From Capillidium heterosporum (Eukaryota > Entomophthoromycota > Entomophthoromycetes > Entomophthorales > Capillidiaceae): a DNA stretch of 64,000 bases. The notes below the pieces were generated by a model. That model was not told the origin of the DNA. It did no database searches and was given only the letters and a program-made list of their open reading frames with translations. The stretch covers positions 1,426,001 to 1,490,000 of the forward strand of contig WBMQ01000006.1 in NCBI GenBank assembly GCA_016630905.1, in the 5' to 3' direction. Position numbers and translations under genes: made by a program. Below, piece after piece: positions 37,006 through 48,449 of this stretch (the first letter of the stretch is position 1; every line of letters begins with the position of its first letter).

Positions 37006-37320
37006 ATGAAATTACTTTACCTAATTCTATTCGCCTTCATCCTACAGACTCTATCGGTCCTAAGTGCACCACCCGGTGGAGGTCAGCACCACAACCAGTG
37101 CGTCAAGAAAAGCTGCAAGGGGGGTCGCATGTGCCCCGATCACAACTTCAACTGTGATACCCATGGTGTAGTACCTAACCAGGGTAGTTGTCCCATGTGT
37201 ACGGCTAAGGCAGAGGGTGAAGCTGCTAGAGCTAAAAAGGAAGAGAAGAAGGAGGCCAAGAAAAAGAACAAGCGCAACTTGGATAGTATTTTGAAGCAAA
37301 TCGTCGCATATGTCTATTAA
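37006..37320 (+). CDS. Small secreted cysteine-rich protein with Lys-rich tail
   Basis: A 104-aa single-exon gene with a convincing signal peptide (MKLLYLILFAFILQTLSVLS). The mature part has a Gly/His-rich start, six cysteines (CVKKSCKGGRMC, C, CPMC; enough for three disulfides or a metal site) and then a Lys/Glu/Ala-rich tail (KKEEKKEAKKKNKRN) ending in a short hydrophobic helix. No family is recognised. TATA boxes upstream and AATAAA at 37336-37341 support a real transcription unit. It may be a wall-associated or effector-like secreted protein; the basic tail could bind polyanions or be cut at KR. Function unknown. Confidence 0.75.
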   Translation: MKLLYLILFAFILQTLSVLSAPPGGGQHHNQCVKKSCKGGRMCPDHNFNCDTHGVVPNQGSCPMCTAKAEGEAARAKKEEKKEAKKKNKRNLDSILKQIVAYVY

Positions 37321-37341
37321 GTGATTTATACAGCTAATAAA

Positions 37342-38991
37342 GTTTAAACCCCATTTAGATATCTTTTGTTTGTAGTTTGCATTGGTTTCTTTGCTAGTAG
37401 TTTGCACTTTTGAATGCAATATGTAATGCATATAGTTTTCTATTATAGCTAGGTAATATAAGCGACTAAACTTAAAGAAATATATGAATATTTAGTCTGT
37501 TGTGATCCCATTTTTATTGGTAGCTTATATTTCATCATGCTTATCTAATGTTTTAGTATTGAAGGTAAAGCTATCCTGTCAAAGTCTACTTTATAGGCTT
37601 TCAATGAATTTCTACAAGCCTTTCAAATTGCCCAACTAGCAGCTATTCAAAGTATATATCAATTTGTACCTACATTTTTCTAAACCTTTGCAAAGCAGCT
37701 CGGAAGTATAAAATGATAAATCATCTATAGAATATATATATTTATAGTGAACAAAATATATTAAATATAAGACTATATTGTTATATAAGCTATTGATTTA
37801 GGAAAGCTCGGGAGGGATTTAGTATTTAATAGTGAAGAGAGTACAATGGCTACAGGTTTATCAGTAAATTTTACTTTTAACTTGAAGTTTATCTAATTTG
37901 CTGGATCTTAAAAGCAAAGTTGGCAAATTAATTGATTATTGGTAGTTCAAAACTTGAGTAGAATGGAAGTAGATTTCTTATACTAGCTATCTATTCATTC
38001 AAATAGTGCCAACTATTGGTATGGCTGCATATTACATTATGCTTTAACAAAGACTATTAACTATTCCAAGGTTAAACTTTTACTACCGATCAAAAGTATA
38101 ATCTAAGCTCAAAGAAAACCGATAAAATCTGTACATTGCCATAACACAAGTTGGAATCAAAACGCAGATGCCCTAAACTAGCGAGAGTTTTGCGGTGTTG
38201 ATATAATCTTCAATCAAACACATACTATGCACAGTATCCATTTAAAGTGGGCATTTATAATTGTTTTAAGACTACACATTTCAAGTACAAGGAGATGTAG
38301 CCTTTTTCTTGATAGCTGATAAACATCGATGCAACTATAAAGGCACAAAACCATTCTTACTACAGTGGTTAAACATATATGCATGCATATAAAAGTTATG
38401 TGCAAGGAATCATCCATTTTAGCATTTAATTCACGGACGCTGTACAATTAACATCCTAATTTACTTGTAGGTAGATATGGTAAAGGCTAAGTTATAATGA
38501 AACCCATTAGCCTTAGTCGTTGGGAGGTCCATATCGGCATTGGAAGTAAGCTTTTTGTAGTTATAAAGTATACTCCATAAGTCCTAAAATGAAGGCGGTA
38601 TTGTTGAAGTCTTTAAAATAAGAATGGTCCTATATTTTGGAACGAATACGAGTATAATCTAGATCAGATGTATTTATACAAATCCAGTGGTTAAACAATA
38701 TAAAACCATTTACTACAGACTAACATATAGAGTTTTTGCTAAGATTAGCCATCTATTTCTATACGACTTTAGGTAGAAACCGAAACAAGATGCGGTTTAC
38801 AAAAGTTTTTTATATAAAGAGTGGGTTTGATGGAACTGGGCACTCGAGTTCCAAAATGATGTGAAACATCTAAGGAAAGAATATATATATTGGTACACCA
38901 CATCAAACTATAGAATAAATACACATTTTAAAGTTTAGAAAGTTTATCTCTTCTTATTCTTCAACTACTAAACTTAATTTCAACCAAAAGC
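37342..38991. other. Intergenic
   Basis: 1.6 kb, AT-rich. Nothing coding on either strand; likely promoter of the receptor gene at its 3' end, with no clear TATA box. Confidence 0.5.
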
Positions 38992-40021
38992 ATGACCGCA
39001 ACCTTCCTACAGGATCACCCCCACGACATCTTCGAGAGGTGGCCAGCCTTGACGGTCGAGCTGGTATTCATAATCGCCAATGCCATAGCTCTAGTCCCTT
39101 CCTTTTTAATCCTAATCTCAGTTCTAGGGTACAAACGCATGCGTACCATAGACAACTTGATAGTGAGCCAGATAGCTCTAATCGATGTATTATACGCCAC
39201 CTTCACCATCATCTGGGTGTCCTTGAAAATGATAACGCATCATCGCATCCTGAACGAAGTCACTTGTCAGCTAGAAGGAGCCATCTCAGTGATATGTAAA
39301 GTAACCTGGCTGTACTCGGCCACTGTATGTGCCTTCTGGCGTTACCACAGCATTGTCAACCGCAGCCAACTTACTCGCAAGACAATGGTCATGCTACAGC
39401 TGAGTCAGTGGATCCTGCCTATCGCCTGTGCTTTGACTATAGGCCTGACCTCCAAATTCGACCTCATGCCGTCGGGAGGGTACTGCTACCTAGCCTACAA
39501 ACCTAATGATACCTTACTCTTAGTCTACTACTTTGTCAACATCGTCATCATCATTGTGCCTACTGGTCTAGCCATCTACTTCTACTGGGCCATCACCTGA
39601 TCAATTTTATCAAATTGTACAAAAGGTCTCCAACTTCAACTCTGATTCGGGCAAGTTAGCCAACCAATATCTATTGGAGCGGGACGGAGAAAAATATTCG
39701 CACATCAACGATTCCAAGTCTGAGGATCTAGAGAGCAAGGCTTCCGAGACCGATAATTGTATAAACACTAATCCCAGCCTCAAAAAGTATCGGCAAGTAG
39801 CCTTTAGAGCCATCATGTACTGCTCCATATTTGTCATGTCCTTCCTACCTTACGGCATAGCTATGATTATTGAGCTTATTACTGGGGAACCTAGATCGAG
39901 CTACGTAGATGCGTTGGTTGCCGTCACCATTATGGCCCACAAGATTTTATCACCGATTGTCACTTTGTTGATCAACGCCGCCATCTTTGCACAGGTTAAA
40001 CGTATGGTCGGACTCCAGTAA
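38992..40021 (+). CDS. Rhodopsin-like seven-TM receptor with frame break
   Basis: No introns; about 342 aa if one base is skipped near 39590-39600. Seven hydrophobic segments: TM1 ELVFIIANAIALVPSFLILI, TM2 around NLIVSQIALIDVLYATF, TM3 around ICKVTWLYSATVCAFWRYH, TM4 QWILPIACALTIG, TM5 VYYFVNIVIIIVPTGLAIYF, TM6 AIMYCSIFVMSFLPYGIAMI, TM7 VTIMAHKILSPIVTLLINA. The WRYH after TM3 corresponds to the DRY region, SFLPYG in TM6 to the C-W-x-P switch and SPIVTLLIN to NPxxY, so it resembles class A GPCRs. Such receptors are uncommon in Dikarya but expanded in some zygomycete fungi. The first frame ends just after TM5 at TGA; the +1 frame continues in loop 3 (DQFYQIVQKVSNFNS) into TM6 and TM7. The ligand is unknown. 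Confidence 0.85.
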
Positions 40022-40983
40022 TTGCAAATTGAAGATATATTAGTACTTAATCCTATAGCAAAATATTTTTATTTAATTTAATAAATCGAAGGTATCGATT
40101 TATATGTATACTACCCTATTTGTATTTTTCGAAATTGAAATTCTTTTATAGTAGAGGAAAGGAACTAAAGATTGATATTATAATCCAACGTCTGCCAGAT
40201 AAATAACTGTATATACAAGGTAATAGTTTTGTTAAAGAGTAAGATGGTATATATAGTGATCACTTTCTGGAAAGCTATCCAACATAGGTATAAACTATCA
40301 AAATAGAAACGTTGGTGCCTCTGTATAGGACATGAAAGTCCACAATAAAAGACGGATTTTATGATGTGTAACTATCTCTACTATAAGCTCTAAGAATAGA
40401 AGTTGTAAGAAATTTACATATTATTAAAGTTTATAGTGGTACAAATTGGTGATCCTAATATAGTGATCTGGTTTATGGGTTCTGAGGTTGAAATCTAAGT
40501 TTGAGGTAGGGAACCTCCAAAGCAAAGTTGTCTCGGCGGGTATAGTTGCTCTGATTACAAATTGTAATAACATCTACTGATTTGTAGCTATAAAGTAATA
40601 GTTTCAAGCATTTTTACATCTGCTAACTAGATTAATTGTATCTACCATAGCCTAAGTCTAGGAGCCTATACTTGAAGGTTTGGTGATCGTCCTTATCAAA
40701 TTAATATTTCAATAGTATAGCCTATATACATTAACAAGTGGCTTCTTTAGGTCTCGGATCGTGGAAGGTCCATTCTATCATTTTATATAAAGGCTGTATA
40801 CACCGATGATAAGTATGTATTAATTTGATGGATTAACACTCTTTCAAGTACTACAACCTCGAATCCAAATTAAATGCCATATTTCAAGCCAATCCACTTC
40901 CATAAAATACCTTTAGCCTTGCTAACTTATTGGTACGTTGATTTGCTTCCCCTATTGGGTGGTTTCAATGATCCTTATCAGGG
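40022..40983. other. Intergenic
   Basis: About 1 kb, AT-rich with no supported frames; the 3' end serves as promoter of the next Zn2Cys6 gene. Confidence 0.5.
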
Positions 40984-40991
40984 TATATAAA
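40984..40991 (+). promoter_or_regulatory. TATA box of the Zn2Cys6 gene
   Basis: TATATAAA, about 70 bases before ATG 41062. Confidence 0.5.
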
Positions 40992-41061
40992 TGAAAGGCT
41001 GAATCTAAAATATCAGAAATCCAAAAAGAAAACTAGCACCAACGACGACATCTTCACCGAC

Positions 41062-42539
41062 ATGTTAGCCTGCGAAAACTGCAACAAGAGTAAACGCAAG
41101 TGCAGCAAGAATGAACCAAAATGTCAACGTTGTGCCAAGATGAATTTGAAGTGTGTCTACCGACCAACATTACCCAAATTCAACCGTCTCAGCATCAAGT
41201 TCAAGTCGGTGGAAGCCAACTTTTTGAAGATCTACCCCAATGTCAACAACAGTAAGTAAATTTTATACATAGCGTCAAATTTTAAAAAGTAATTTAGACC
41301 TCAAATTGAACACCTACAAATCTTTCGTATCCCATGTTTTATCCGTTTATTTAGAAAAATATAACAAGGTTTTCCCATTTATAAGCAACAGCCACCTGCT
41401 GTCACTTATCAACAAAACGGATGTAACAAACTTATTAGTCAACTCGATACTGTATTATACCATATTCTCCTGTTTCCCGGATGATATGGCCCATATCAAC
41501 AAGATAAAGCAAGCGACTAACTGCTAGGTTGAGTACAAGTAATGAAGTTATGAGCTTGGAGGTCGTACAGTCTTTACTGGTACTAGCTCAGATTGACGTT
41601 CGTAACCAAGAGATTGGTGGCGCGTATATGAAAATAGGTACTCTAGCCGCATTTTTTTTCTCTAATTATTATTTTAGGGCAAGCTATTAGGTATTAATAC
41701 CAGGTTTAGATTGAAATTTTGATTAACTTATCTTTTAGGAAAGCTCAGATTTTAAATTTACATTGCTCTGACTGAGAGTGAGTTGAGTGCCACTTGGGCA
41801 ATGTGTAAGCATTTGGATACAACAGTATCCTTCTTTTTCGCTAGGCCGAGTGCCTGCCACAATCCCATAACTATACAAGAGATTGAAGACGAATTAGATA
41901 ATCCCCCTGCCGAACCGGTAAGTCACTACATCACAATTTTAGTAAATGTTAAACTGACAAATAGGATATGAAATATGTGTTTGACTTTGAGGAGGATATT
42001 GTCATCAACTTCCAACTATACACGCGACTATCTGAACTTATGCAGGTGGGTCTAGCTCTGGAATCCAAGTATCTCAACAAAGCGATAACAGCCTAGCAAA
42101 CTGTGCGCGCGGGTCGATCAGATCTGTGCTGAACTGGCTCGAACCATACCCCCTGTCGACTTCTTCCATCTGGACCTAACCAACCGTATCAACTTCTTCT
42201 CATTGATGATGCATTTTATCACCATGTCCTACCAGCTGTACCTTTACCAAGTCCCCATGAGTTTAGGAGTGGCAACAGCCCACTACCAGGAGATAGTCCA
42301 GTCCACTTGCCTGTATGTTAAGGATATCATTGATCTACCGACCCACTACAACTGCATTAAGTGATTCTACATTTTTCATCGGGTACTGCTGTGCGACCGC
42401 CTACTCCTGCCTCAAAGCTAAGGACTATACTGATATTTTGAATTTGGCGGCATTATGCAAGGACTATGTGTCCAAATTTACCTTCTTAAACGCGGCTTTG
42501 CGCTACAAACCCTATTTAGCAATATTTAGGCCTCCCTAA
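41062..42539 (+). CDS. Zn2Cys6 transcription factor with three frame breaks
   Basis: Six exons fit: 41062-41251, 41298-41637, a 13-nt exon 41678-41690, 41739-41917, 41965-42045, 42092-42539, with all introns 40-48 nt. The N-terminus has one perfect Zn2Cys6 cluster (CENCNKSKRKCSKNEPKCQRC, last Cys in LKC). Then comes a fungal transcription-factor domain: EKYNKVFPFISNSHLL, MSLEVVQSLLVLAQIDVRNQ, GQAIR, SELSATWAMCKHLDTTVSFF, FEEDIVINFQLYTRLSELMQ, RINFFSLMMHFITMSYQLYL. The frame holds only if one base is skipped at three places (near 41525, 41773 and 42362), each time in the +1 direction, giving 415 aa. Splicing and all other positions are intact, so it is either a very young pseudogene or intact with base-call errors. 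Regulated pathway unknown. Confidence 0.72.
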
Positions 42540-44222
42540 CGATGTTTGATAGGTGGTAAACATCCTGTACATAAGTGAGGTAGGAATATAGGTTTCATAT
42601 TTATAAATATTAGAGACGGTTTTATAAAAGCTAGGCGCCCACCCCTTGGTCATTGGACCAATCAGAGCTTTACTTTTAGTTTATCTACTATAGTGTTGAA
42701 GAATTATATTCAACCAACTTTATCCCTAAGCACGGCTCTCCATGTTTCCTGTAAGCAAGCCTTGTATCTACCTACAAATAAAGTTCATTTTATTTCGATT
42801 GTCATCAAATACCAATTATTGAACCTGTTATGTTTATAAGCTTATTTAGTAATACTTGATATAAAATAAGCTCTTTTAACGAGTTTGTTAAATGACCCAT
42901 CTATTTATTTCTATTTCAAAAGTATGGGTACTTTACCTTCCGGATCTTTACAAGAAAAGCCATCTATTTTCCGGAAGGGAAGGGAGTATGTCAAGCCGGT
43001 AAGTTGGGTCCGAGTAGTAGGTCTAATTTAGAATTTAAAGGCCATGACTTTTTACATTCTAAAAATAAGTTTACATTAAGGCGTTTCAATTTACAACCTT
43101 TATACTATTATTTGAAGAGTTGTGTAAATTCATTTAAATTTCATATTTAAATGTTCATTTATCGGAATGGATTCCTCAAATTCTTGTGTAGGAAGTGTAT
43201 TGGTGGAATTGCGCAACAATGGTAAGTAGTCACCGTCAGCTGCACAAAGGTTAATCAAAGCTGATTAGTAAAGCTTCGAGAACAAACGCCGTCTCTAAGA
43301 TCATAAGTTAGGAGCCCAAAGGTTATGATAAATTTAGATTGAATCGTCAACAAAGTCAATTTGAAGGCTAAACTATTTTGGACTAGGAAATGCCGGGTCA
43401 AGCTTGTACGGCTGGGTGGCAACCTTCTAAAGCCCCACCCTCAGTAGGGAACCTATTTTTGTATAGAAAGCTAAGATGTCCCTTCCAAATATATAAATAG
43501 ATCGTTCGTGGGTGACGGGTCAACTTGATTATGAACACAGTTTTTACTTGATTTGATCACTTGCGTTTGGAATCAGACAATTTGGAATAGATACAAAGAT
43601 TTCCGCCGTTCTAAATATAGATACTACTTTAAGCCAATTCATCAAGGCTGGTGAGAGGCAACGGCGTTGATTGGACCTAAGCTGCAATCGTTCAAAATTC
43701 TTATGCACCACCTTAAAATTTTGGTGGGGAGGGCAGATCAATCTGGAAGCCTCTAGCTAACGTCATAGGCTAATTAGTCCAGCTTCTTGGTTGTGGCAGG
43801 CGTATCACAGGTCTTCATTCCCAATTAAACGTGAGTCAAAGGCTGGCGACCGTCCGCAGTTGGTTGTTTATCCGGAAGGGCCAACCAGCTCACTAAGTTT
43901 GTCCCATTTGACAAATCTTTTTCAAAAATCTGCCATAAATACTTTGGAAACCCTCAATAGGAAGCGTTGGATTTGACGGAAGCTTGAAAACCATTTGATC
44001 CTTGGCTGTCGCAACAAATCCTCTTTTTTTAGAAGCGCTTAGTTATTTTACGTGTCTCTTGTAAATTCTTGTTGGTATTTAGATAAAGTAAAAAGTTTTT
44101 ATTGGTGTCTCCTTTCGCCAGATTTAATTACACTTGAACGATCCTAGTTAGTTGTTGATGCCAAGGAGCCGATTCTAAAATTTAGAGCAAGCCTCACCGA
44201 CTTCTGTTATCTCCCTTAGTTT
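42540..44222. other. Intergenic with unresolved exon-like fragments
   Basis: It contains ATG-started short frames ending in good donors: 42925-42999 (MGTLPSGSLQEKPSIFRKGR..., then GTAAGT) and 43167-43221 (MDSSNSCVGSVLVELRNN, then GTAAGT), the latter reminiscent of the first strand block of an Sm/LSm protein. I could not find downstream exons that complete a gene, so none is annotated. GC content is higher here than in other spacers, which hints at something coding or recently coding. Confidence 0.35.
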
Positions 44223-46094
44223 ATGCTCCCACTTAGAACCGACATTGAAGGAAAGCGCAAGTTTCCAGCATTCTCAAGCAAGCAAGTATCTCAATCTCCG
44301 CTTTGTGGTACCCCAAAGAACTTTACACCAGCGGATACGACCTCAGACCGACCAATATCCCCTTCTGAACACCAGTTTTTTTCCACCCATCTCTACAGCA
44401 CCGTTAACTTGCATACCCAACCACTTTCAAGAAAGAACAGTTGCGAGAAGGACAGTAAGCGCAGAAATAATTGGAAGGAAGATCTGACTGAAGATAGGTT
44501 ATCGATGCCCATTAATTCACTTATAGATCCAGCTTCTGAGTCAAACCATTTGCGACCAGAAATCAACACTCAGCAGCAGTTCAGCTCAGTCGTCAAATCG
44601 GATAGAGAGCCAACCCCAACGAACGCTACGGTTAAACTCGAAAATGGAAATAATGAAGGTTTCAGTCCAAAGGAGTTTCAAGACCCAAGCCTAGCCCTCG
44701 GAAGTAACGATTTGTCCCATTCCCCCGGTTTCACGAGCCACGGCAAGTCGCTATCTTTACAAGATATCCTACGCGCCAACTCCGACGAGCGTTCCGAACG
44801 CAACGACCCTGCTTCTTCGGACGAGTCCACCCCAAAAGCCGAGAGCAAGAAGTCCAGCAAAATCCAAGAAAAGTTTTATATACCCGCCAAGGATTACCCA
44901 GATATCAACTTCGTTGGGCTACTAATTGGCCCCAGAGGACACACTCTTAAGAAGATGGAGATGGAATCAGGAACCAAGATAAGCATCCGTGGCCGTGGTA
45001 GCGTCAAGGAAGGAAAACGCGCCGATCCCAGCCTTAACACTGGCAACGATGAAGAGCTGCATTGCCTTATCTCTGGTGACTCAATTCAAAAGATTAAGAA
45101 GGCTAAACGTTTGATAGAAAAGATCATCGAAACAGTAAGTTTTTTCTCATAAATTAGCTAATCAATCTAGTCCTCATCTGTCCCCGAAGGTCAGAATGAA
45201 CTTAAGCGCCAGCAGCTCCGTGAATTAGCCGCCCTTAACGGAACCCTTCGCGACGATGAAAATCAGCCTTGTTCGATGTGTGGGTTACTCGGCCATCGCA
45301 AATACGATTGCCCTGAAGCGCAAAGTCTTGCCAAGAAATTGAGCTGTCTCACTTGTGAATCCAACGACCATTTGACGACCGACTGCAGAGACTTTGCAAC
45401 CGTAAGTGACCCATCGACGCGATTCATTGTTGACAACCATCTTGCATCCAGAGGCGTGCTTTCGGATCTCAGCGGGGCATCTACCCCGCTAAACGGACAG
45501 TCTGAGCATTCGCTCAACACTTCAGTATTGTAAACTTTATCAACTTGTACTAACTTCTTGTAGTTACTTTTCTCTGCGCAAGACCAACCTCCAAAACCTT
45601 GGAACGGAGAAGGTCCACCTATCTTGCCTGACGACCTCAATGTGATGGTGACTTCGCTAGCTCTGAGTGGTATTGAACAAAGTAGGATTCTTTTGCTAAT
45701 GATGACTTAATTTTTTAGCTAGTACCCCCGTTACCGGTAACCCATGGACTACTCCAGGTATCCAAACCCCAGTTCCGGTAATCTCACCCAACTTCTTCCC
45801 TGACCCTGCCCTCTCCGTCCCCGTCCAGCCTTTAATAGGTATGGACATCTCTCCTTCGGTAACTCCGGGGATTTTAAGTAATTTTGATTCTCCCGGAACC
45901 GAAGATGCCAGCTTCGTCCCCCCTTCCCCACCTTCACATCCACCACCACCACCACCACCACCTCCATCTACCTCTGAACCGGACCTCCAATGGGTAAGAA
46001 TTATTGATAGTAGTTTATTAATCGAATTTAGGTCAGCCTTACTGGTCCTGGATCGGCCGAGGATACCCCCAATCCCGAACCTGCTTCTGATTAG
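44223..46094 (+). CDS. MSL5: Branchpoint-binding protein (SF1/BBP)
   Basis: Five exons: 44223-45134, 45171-45524, 45564-45669, 45719-45993, 46032-46094; 569 aa, all GT-AG. The KH-QUA2 core is unmistakable: [40 protein letters not shown], then [18 protein letters not shown]. Two CCHC zinc knuckles follow ([14 protein letters not shown] and [14 protein letters not shown]). The C-terminus is Pro-rich with a nine-proline run, as in SF1. The protein binds the intron branchpoint during early spliceosome assembly. Unlike typical BBP, the N-terminal 200 residues are long and Ser-rich; a weak KRRNNWKED may be the remnant of the U2AF-contact motif. A good GTAAGT donor at 45402, just after the second knuckle, is probably not the main one because the frame stays open to a 39-nt intron at 45525. 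Confidence 0.93.
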
Positions 46095-47843
46095 ATCTAG
46101 GCTTGGTGTTTCCTACTTCGTCTTCCTACCTTTACTCTCGTGTTACTACTTTACTAACAAACCTTTTATCCTATACCTGCGTATAACCCACATCGTTTAA
46201 CTAACCTTGAATGTACACACTCAGTGCTCGAATTGAACTATGTGATAATAAGCATCGATCCATCTCCGTTCCCGTCCCCTTTGGCATGAAGGTCGATCTA
46301 AAGTTTCATTTTACCCTACTTTGAGTCAATAAATTGTTATAAATGCCTGAATTGTAAATTTTTCGAACCAAGTACTTGCTTTATTATACGACTTGTGGTT
46401 TTTTCTTCATACAGTTAAACTTGTCTCTGATATGTATAGCTTCCATCCAAATGTAGATGCATCAAGACGGATGAAACTAATGACTCTAAATTTTACAAAA
46501 GCTTGCTATATATGAAGCAAAATGTCTCGCTAACCTTGTTGATATCTAATATAATTAAGCGAAATATATAGATACTGCTTTGATAAATAAGCTATTTAAC
46601 AATTATAGAGATGTCTACATTGTAAAATGCCTATATATATAGGTTTACAAACTATTAGCGTGGTGGTTCAAGGAGGTTTAAAAACCATAGATTTAGGTGA
46701 ACTTCACTATTTCTTCCTTTTGTATGCAGCTTTTGCTGATAGTAGTGAAATCATTTGTTGGATTCCAACTTACCTGCACCTTGCAAATCCAAAATTTACA
46801 GGCTTGCCGTTAAATGGCAACAACTACAACTATTTTAACTGCATCATACCTTTCAATTGATTTTTGTAAACAAAGTCTTATATCCTATTCCAGCAGACTA
46901 TCGATTTCAACACAACTTCGGTATCAAATCTGTACTACAATCAAAACAGCCAGTTGGAATAGGGACAAGAAAGGTAGACTCAGTATTTCGCTAACTAAAG
47001 TTAATTTAAACTCAATACGCTATATTTCCAGCTCGATATCAAGATTTTATTCCAAGACATTGTCCCTATTAGCTTAACTTGACTAAGTTCAAGTCAATAT
47101 CACGTCTCCTACTACATGGGCTGTTCAAATTTTAAAGTAAATAGGAGAGGTCAAAGTGTCAAATTCAATTTAAAACTACTCCAAATTCCTTAATAAAAGA
47201 TTGTCTACATCTAAAAATAGATACGTATTGTAAAAGCATATAGTTTCCGTCCGTATCATATTAATTTTATGTATCCTACCAAAGCGTTAAAGTATAAGTG
47301 CCTTTGGCCAAATTCAAATGTGGGAGATTTAAGCGAATATATAATACTCTCCTTCCCGAAAAGTGATTTGAAAGTCGGTATTTGGACGGCGGCTTTCAAA
47401 AATATGGAGATCTGAGCCTACTAAAACTATGGTTGTGTACAGTTGAATAATCCTATTCCCTTTAGGTAGTCGCTACTTTAATTTTACTATAATAATGCTT
47501 AGTCTAGCCTGCCTGATTTTAGTTTTGCTGGACACACTAGTTAACGATTAATTAACCCAAAAGGATAGGGATAAAACGGTGTTTTTGATTTTTAGGGGAG
47601 TTCTAGTCCATACAATAGACAAACCTACCAAAAACTGCATTCTCCATCAATAAGTTGCAGGAAGTAAACTATATATACGTTACATTATGAGCACTTTTCC
47701 AAATAGGACGTTATAATGGTACTGAAAGCGGAGCACATTCTAGAACAATTCATTAGTGACGCCCCACATATCTACCAATAACTATATAAATAACGGGCTA
47801 CCAGCGCCACATCCATCAACTACACCTAATTAATCCCACCTAA
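46095..47843. other. Intergenic
   Basis: 1.7 kb of AT-rich DNA. Two overlapping short frames (46627-46860 and 46814-47077) have no recognisable similarity and no promoter, so they are not annotated. Confidence 0.45.
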
Positions 47844-47851
47844 TATAAAAG
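47844..47851 (+). promoter_or_regulatory. TATA box of the second homeobox gene
   Basis: TATAAAAG, 41 bases before ATG 47892. Confidence 0.6.
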
Positions 47852-47891
47852 CAAGATTGTGCAGTAGCACCTATTGTAAATTTTCTGTATT

Positions 47892-48449
47892 ATGAACAAC
47901 AACAGCTTCAGGATCTCCAACTCCAGGTATCTAATCGACGAACCTGAAGAGATAAAATCCTTCAAGAGTAGTCCCATCATGCGAGGTCACAAGTCCTGGA
48001 ACTCCCACTTCTCCCTAGATACTAGTAGCAATCTGTCACTGCCACCTCTTAAGAGCCTCGACCTACTACCTAAGCGCGAAAGTGTCAACAACGACAGGTC
48101 CATCAGTTCAGCTTCCTCACCCACCAACTCGAACACCTACCTCAAAGATGTGCACTCCTACTCGGATAGTACTTACTGCCGATCCAGCTTGAAAAAGTCA
48201 GGCTCCATCGAGAAGGTTATGATTTGGATCGACGAGGGGTCCAACCCCAGCATAAGTAAGCATCAAAGGTGGAGGGTAAGTGAACAGCAGCTGCAGGTGT
48301 TAAACGAAACTTTGAAGAAGACATTGTTCCCAAGCTCGGAACGGAGGAACGAGTTGGCTAAACAACTCAACCTCTCGCCGAGGACGATACAGATCTGGTT
48401 CCAGAACCGGCGCCAGGCTCTAAAATATAAACAATCTAGGATCAATTGA
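47892..48449 (+). CDS. Homeodomain transcription factor, 185 aa
   Basis: Single exon, ATG start. The homeodomain lies at the extreme C-terminus (about residues 124-181): RWRVSEQQLQVLNETLKK, FPSSERRNELAKQLN, LSPRTIQIWFQNRRQALKYK. All invariant residues (L16, F20-equivalent, W48, F49, N51, R53) are present. The N-terminal 120 residues are Ser/Asn-rich with a NLSLPPLKSLDLL element (47-59) like the LPSI motif of the homeobox gene at 25746. The dead homeobox gene at 11745 is its closest relative in the window by eye (shared FPS, LSP and TIQIWFQN). A sequence-specific DNA-binding regulator; targets unknown. Confidence 0.9.
   Translation: MNNNSFRISNSRYLIDEPEEIKSFKSSPIMRGHKSWNSHFSLDTSSNLSLPPLKSLDLLPKRESVNNDRSISSASSPTNSNTYLKDVHSYSDSTYCRSSLKKSGSIEKVMIWIDEGSNPSISKHQRWRVSEQQLQVLNETLKKTLFPSSERRNELAKQLNLSPRTIQIWFQNRRQALKYKQSRIN

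Noticed and set aside
43791-43976. Frame containing VVYPEGPTSS, reminiscent of acyltransferases
   Set aside because: No ATG, no catalytic HX4D block nearby, and the resemblance is limited to a few residues.
45940-45965. CAC/CCA trinucleotide run
   Set aside because: Encodes the proline run of the SF1/BBP C-terminus; not an independent repeat or CRISPR-like array.
46627-47077. Two overlapping ATG-started frames
   Set aside because: No similarity, no promoter, composition like random AT-rich DNA.
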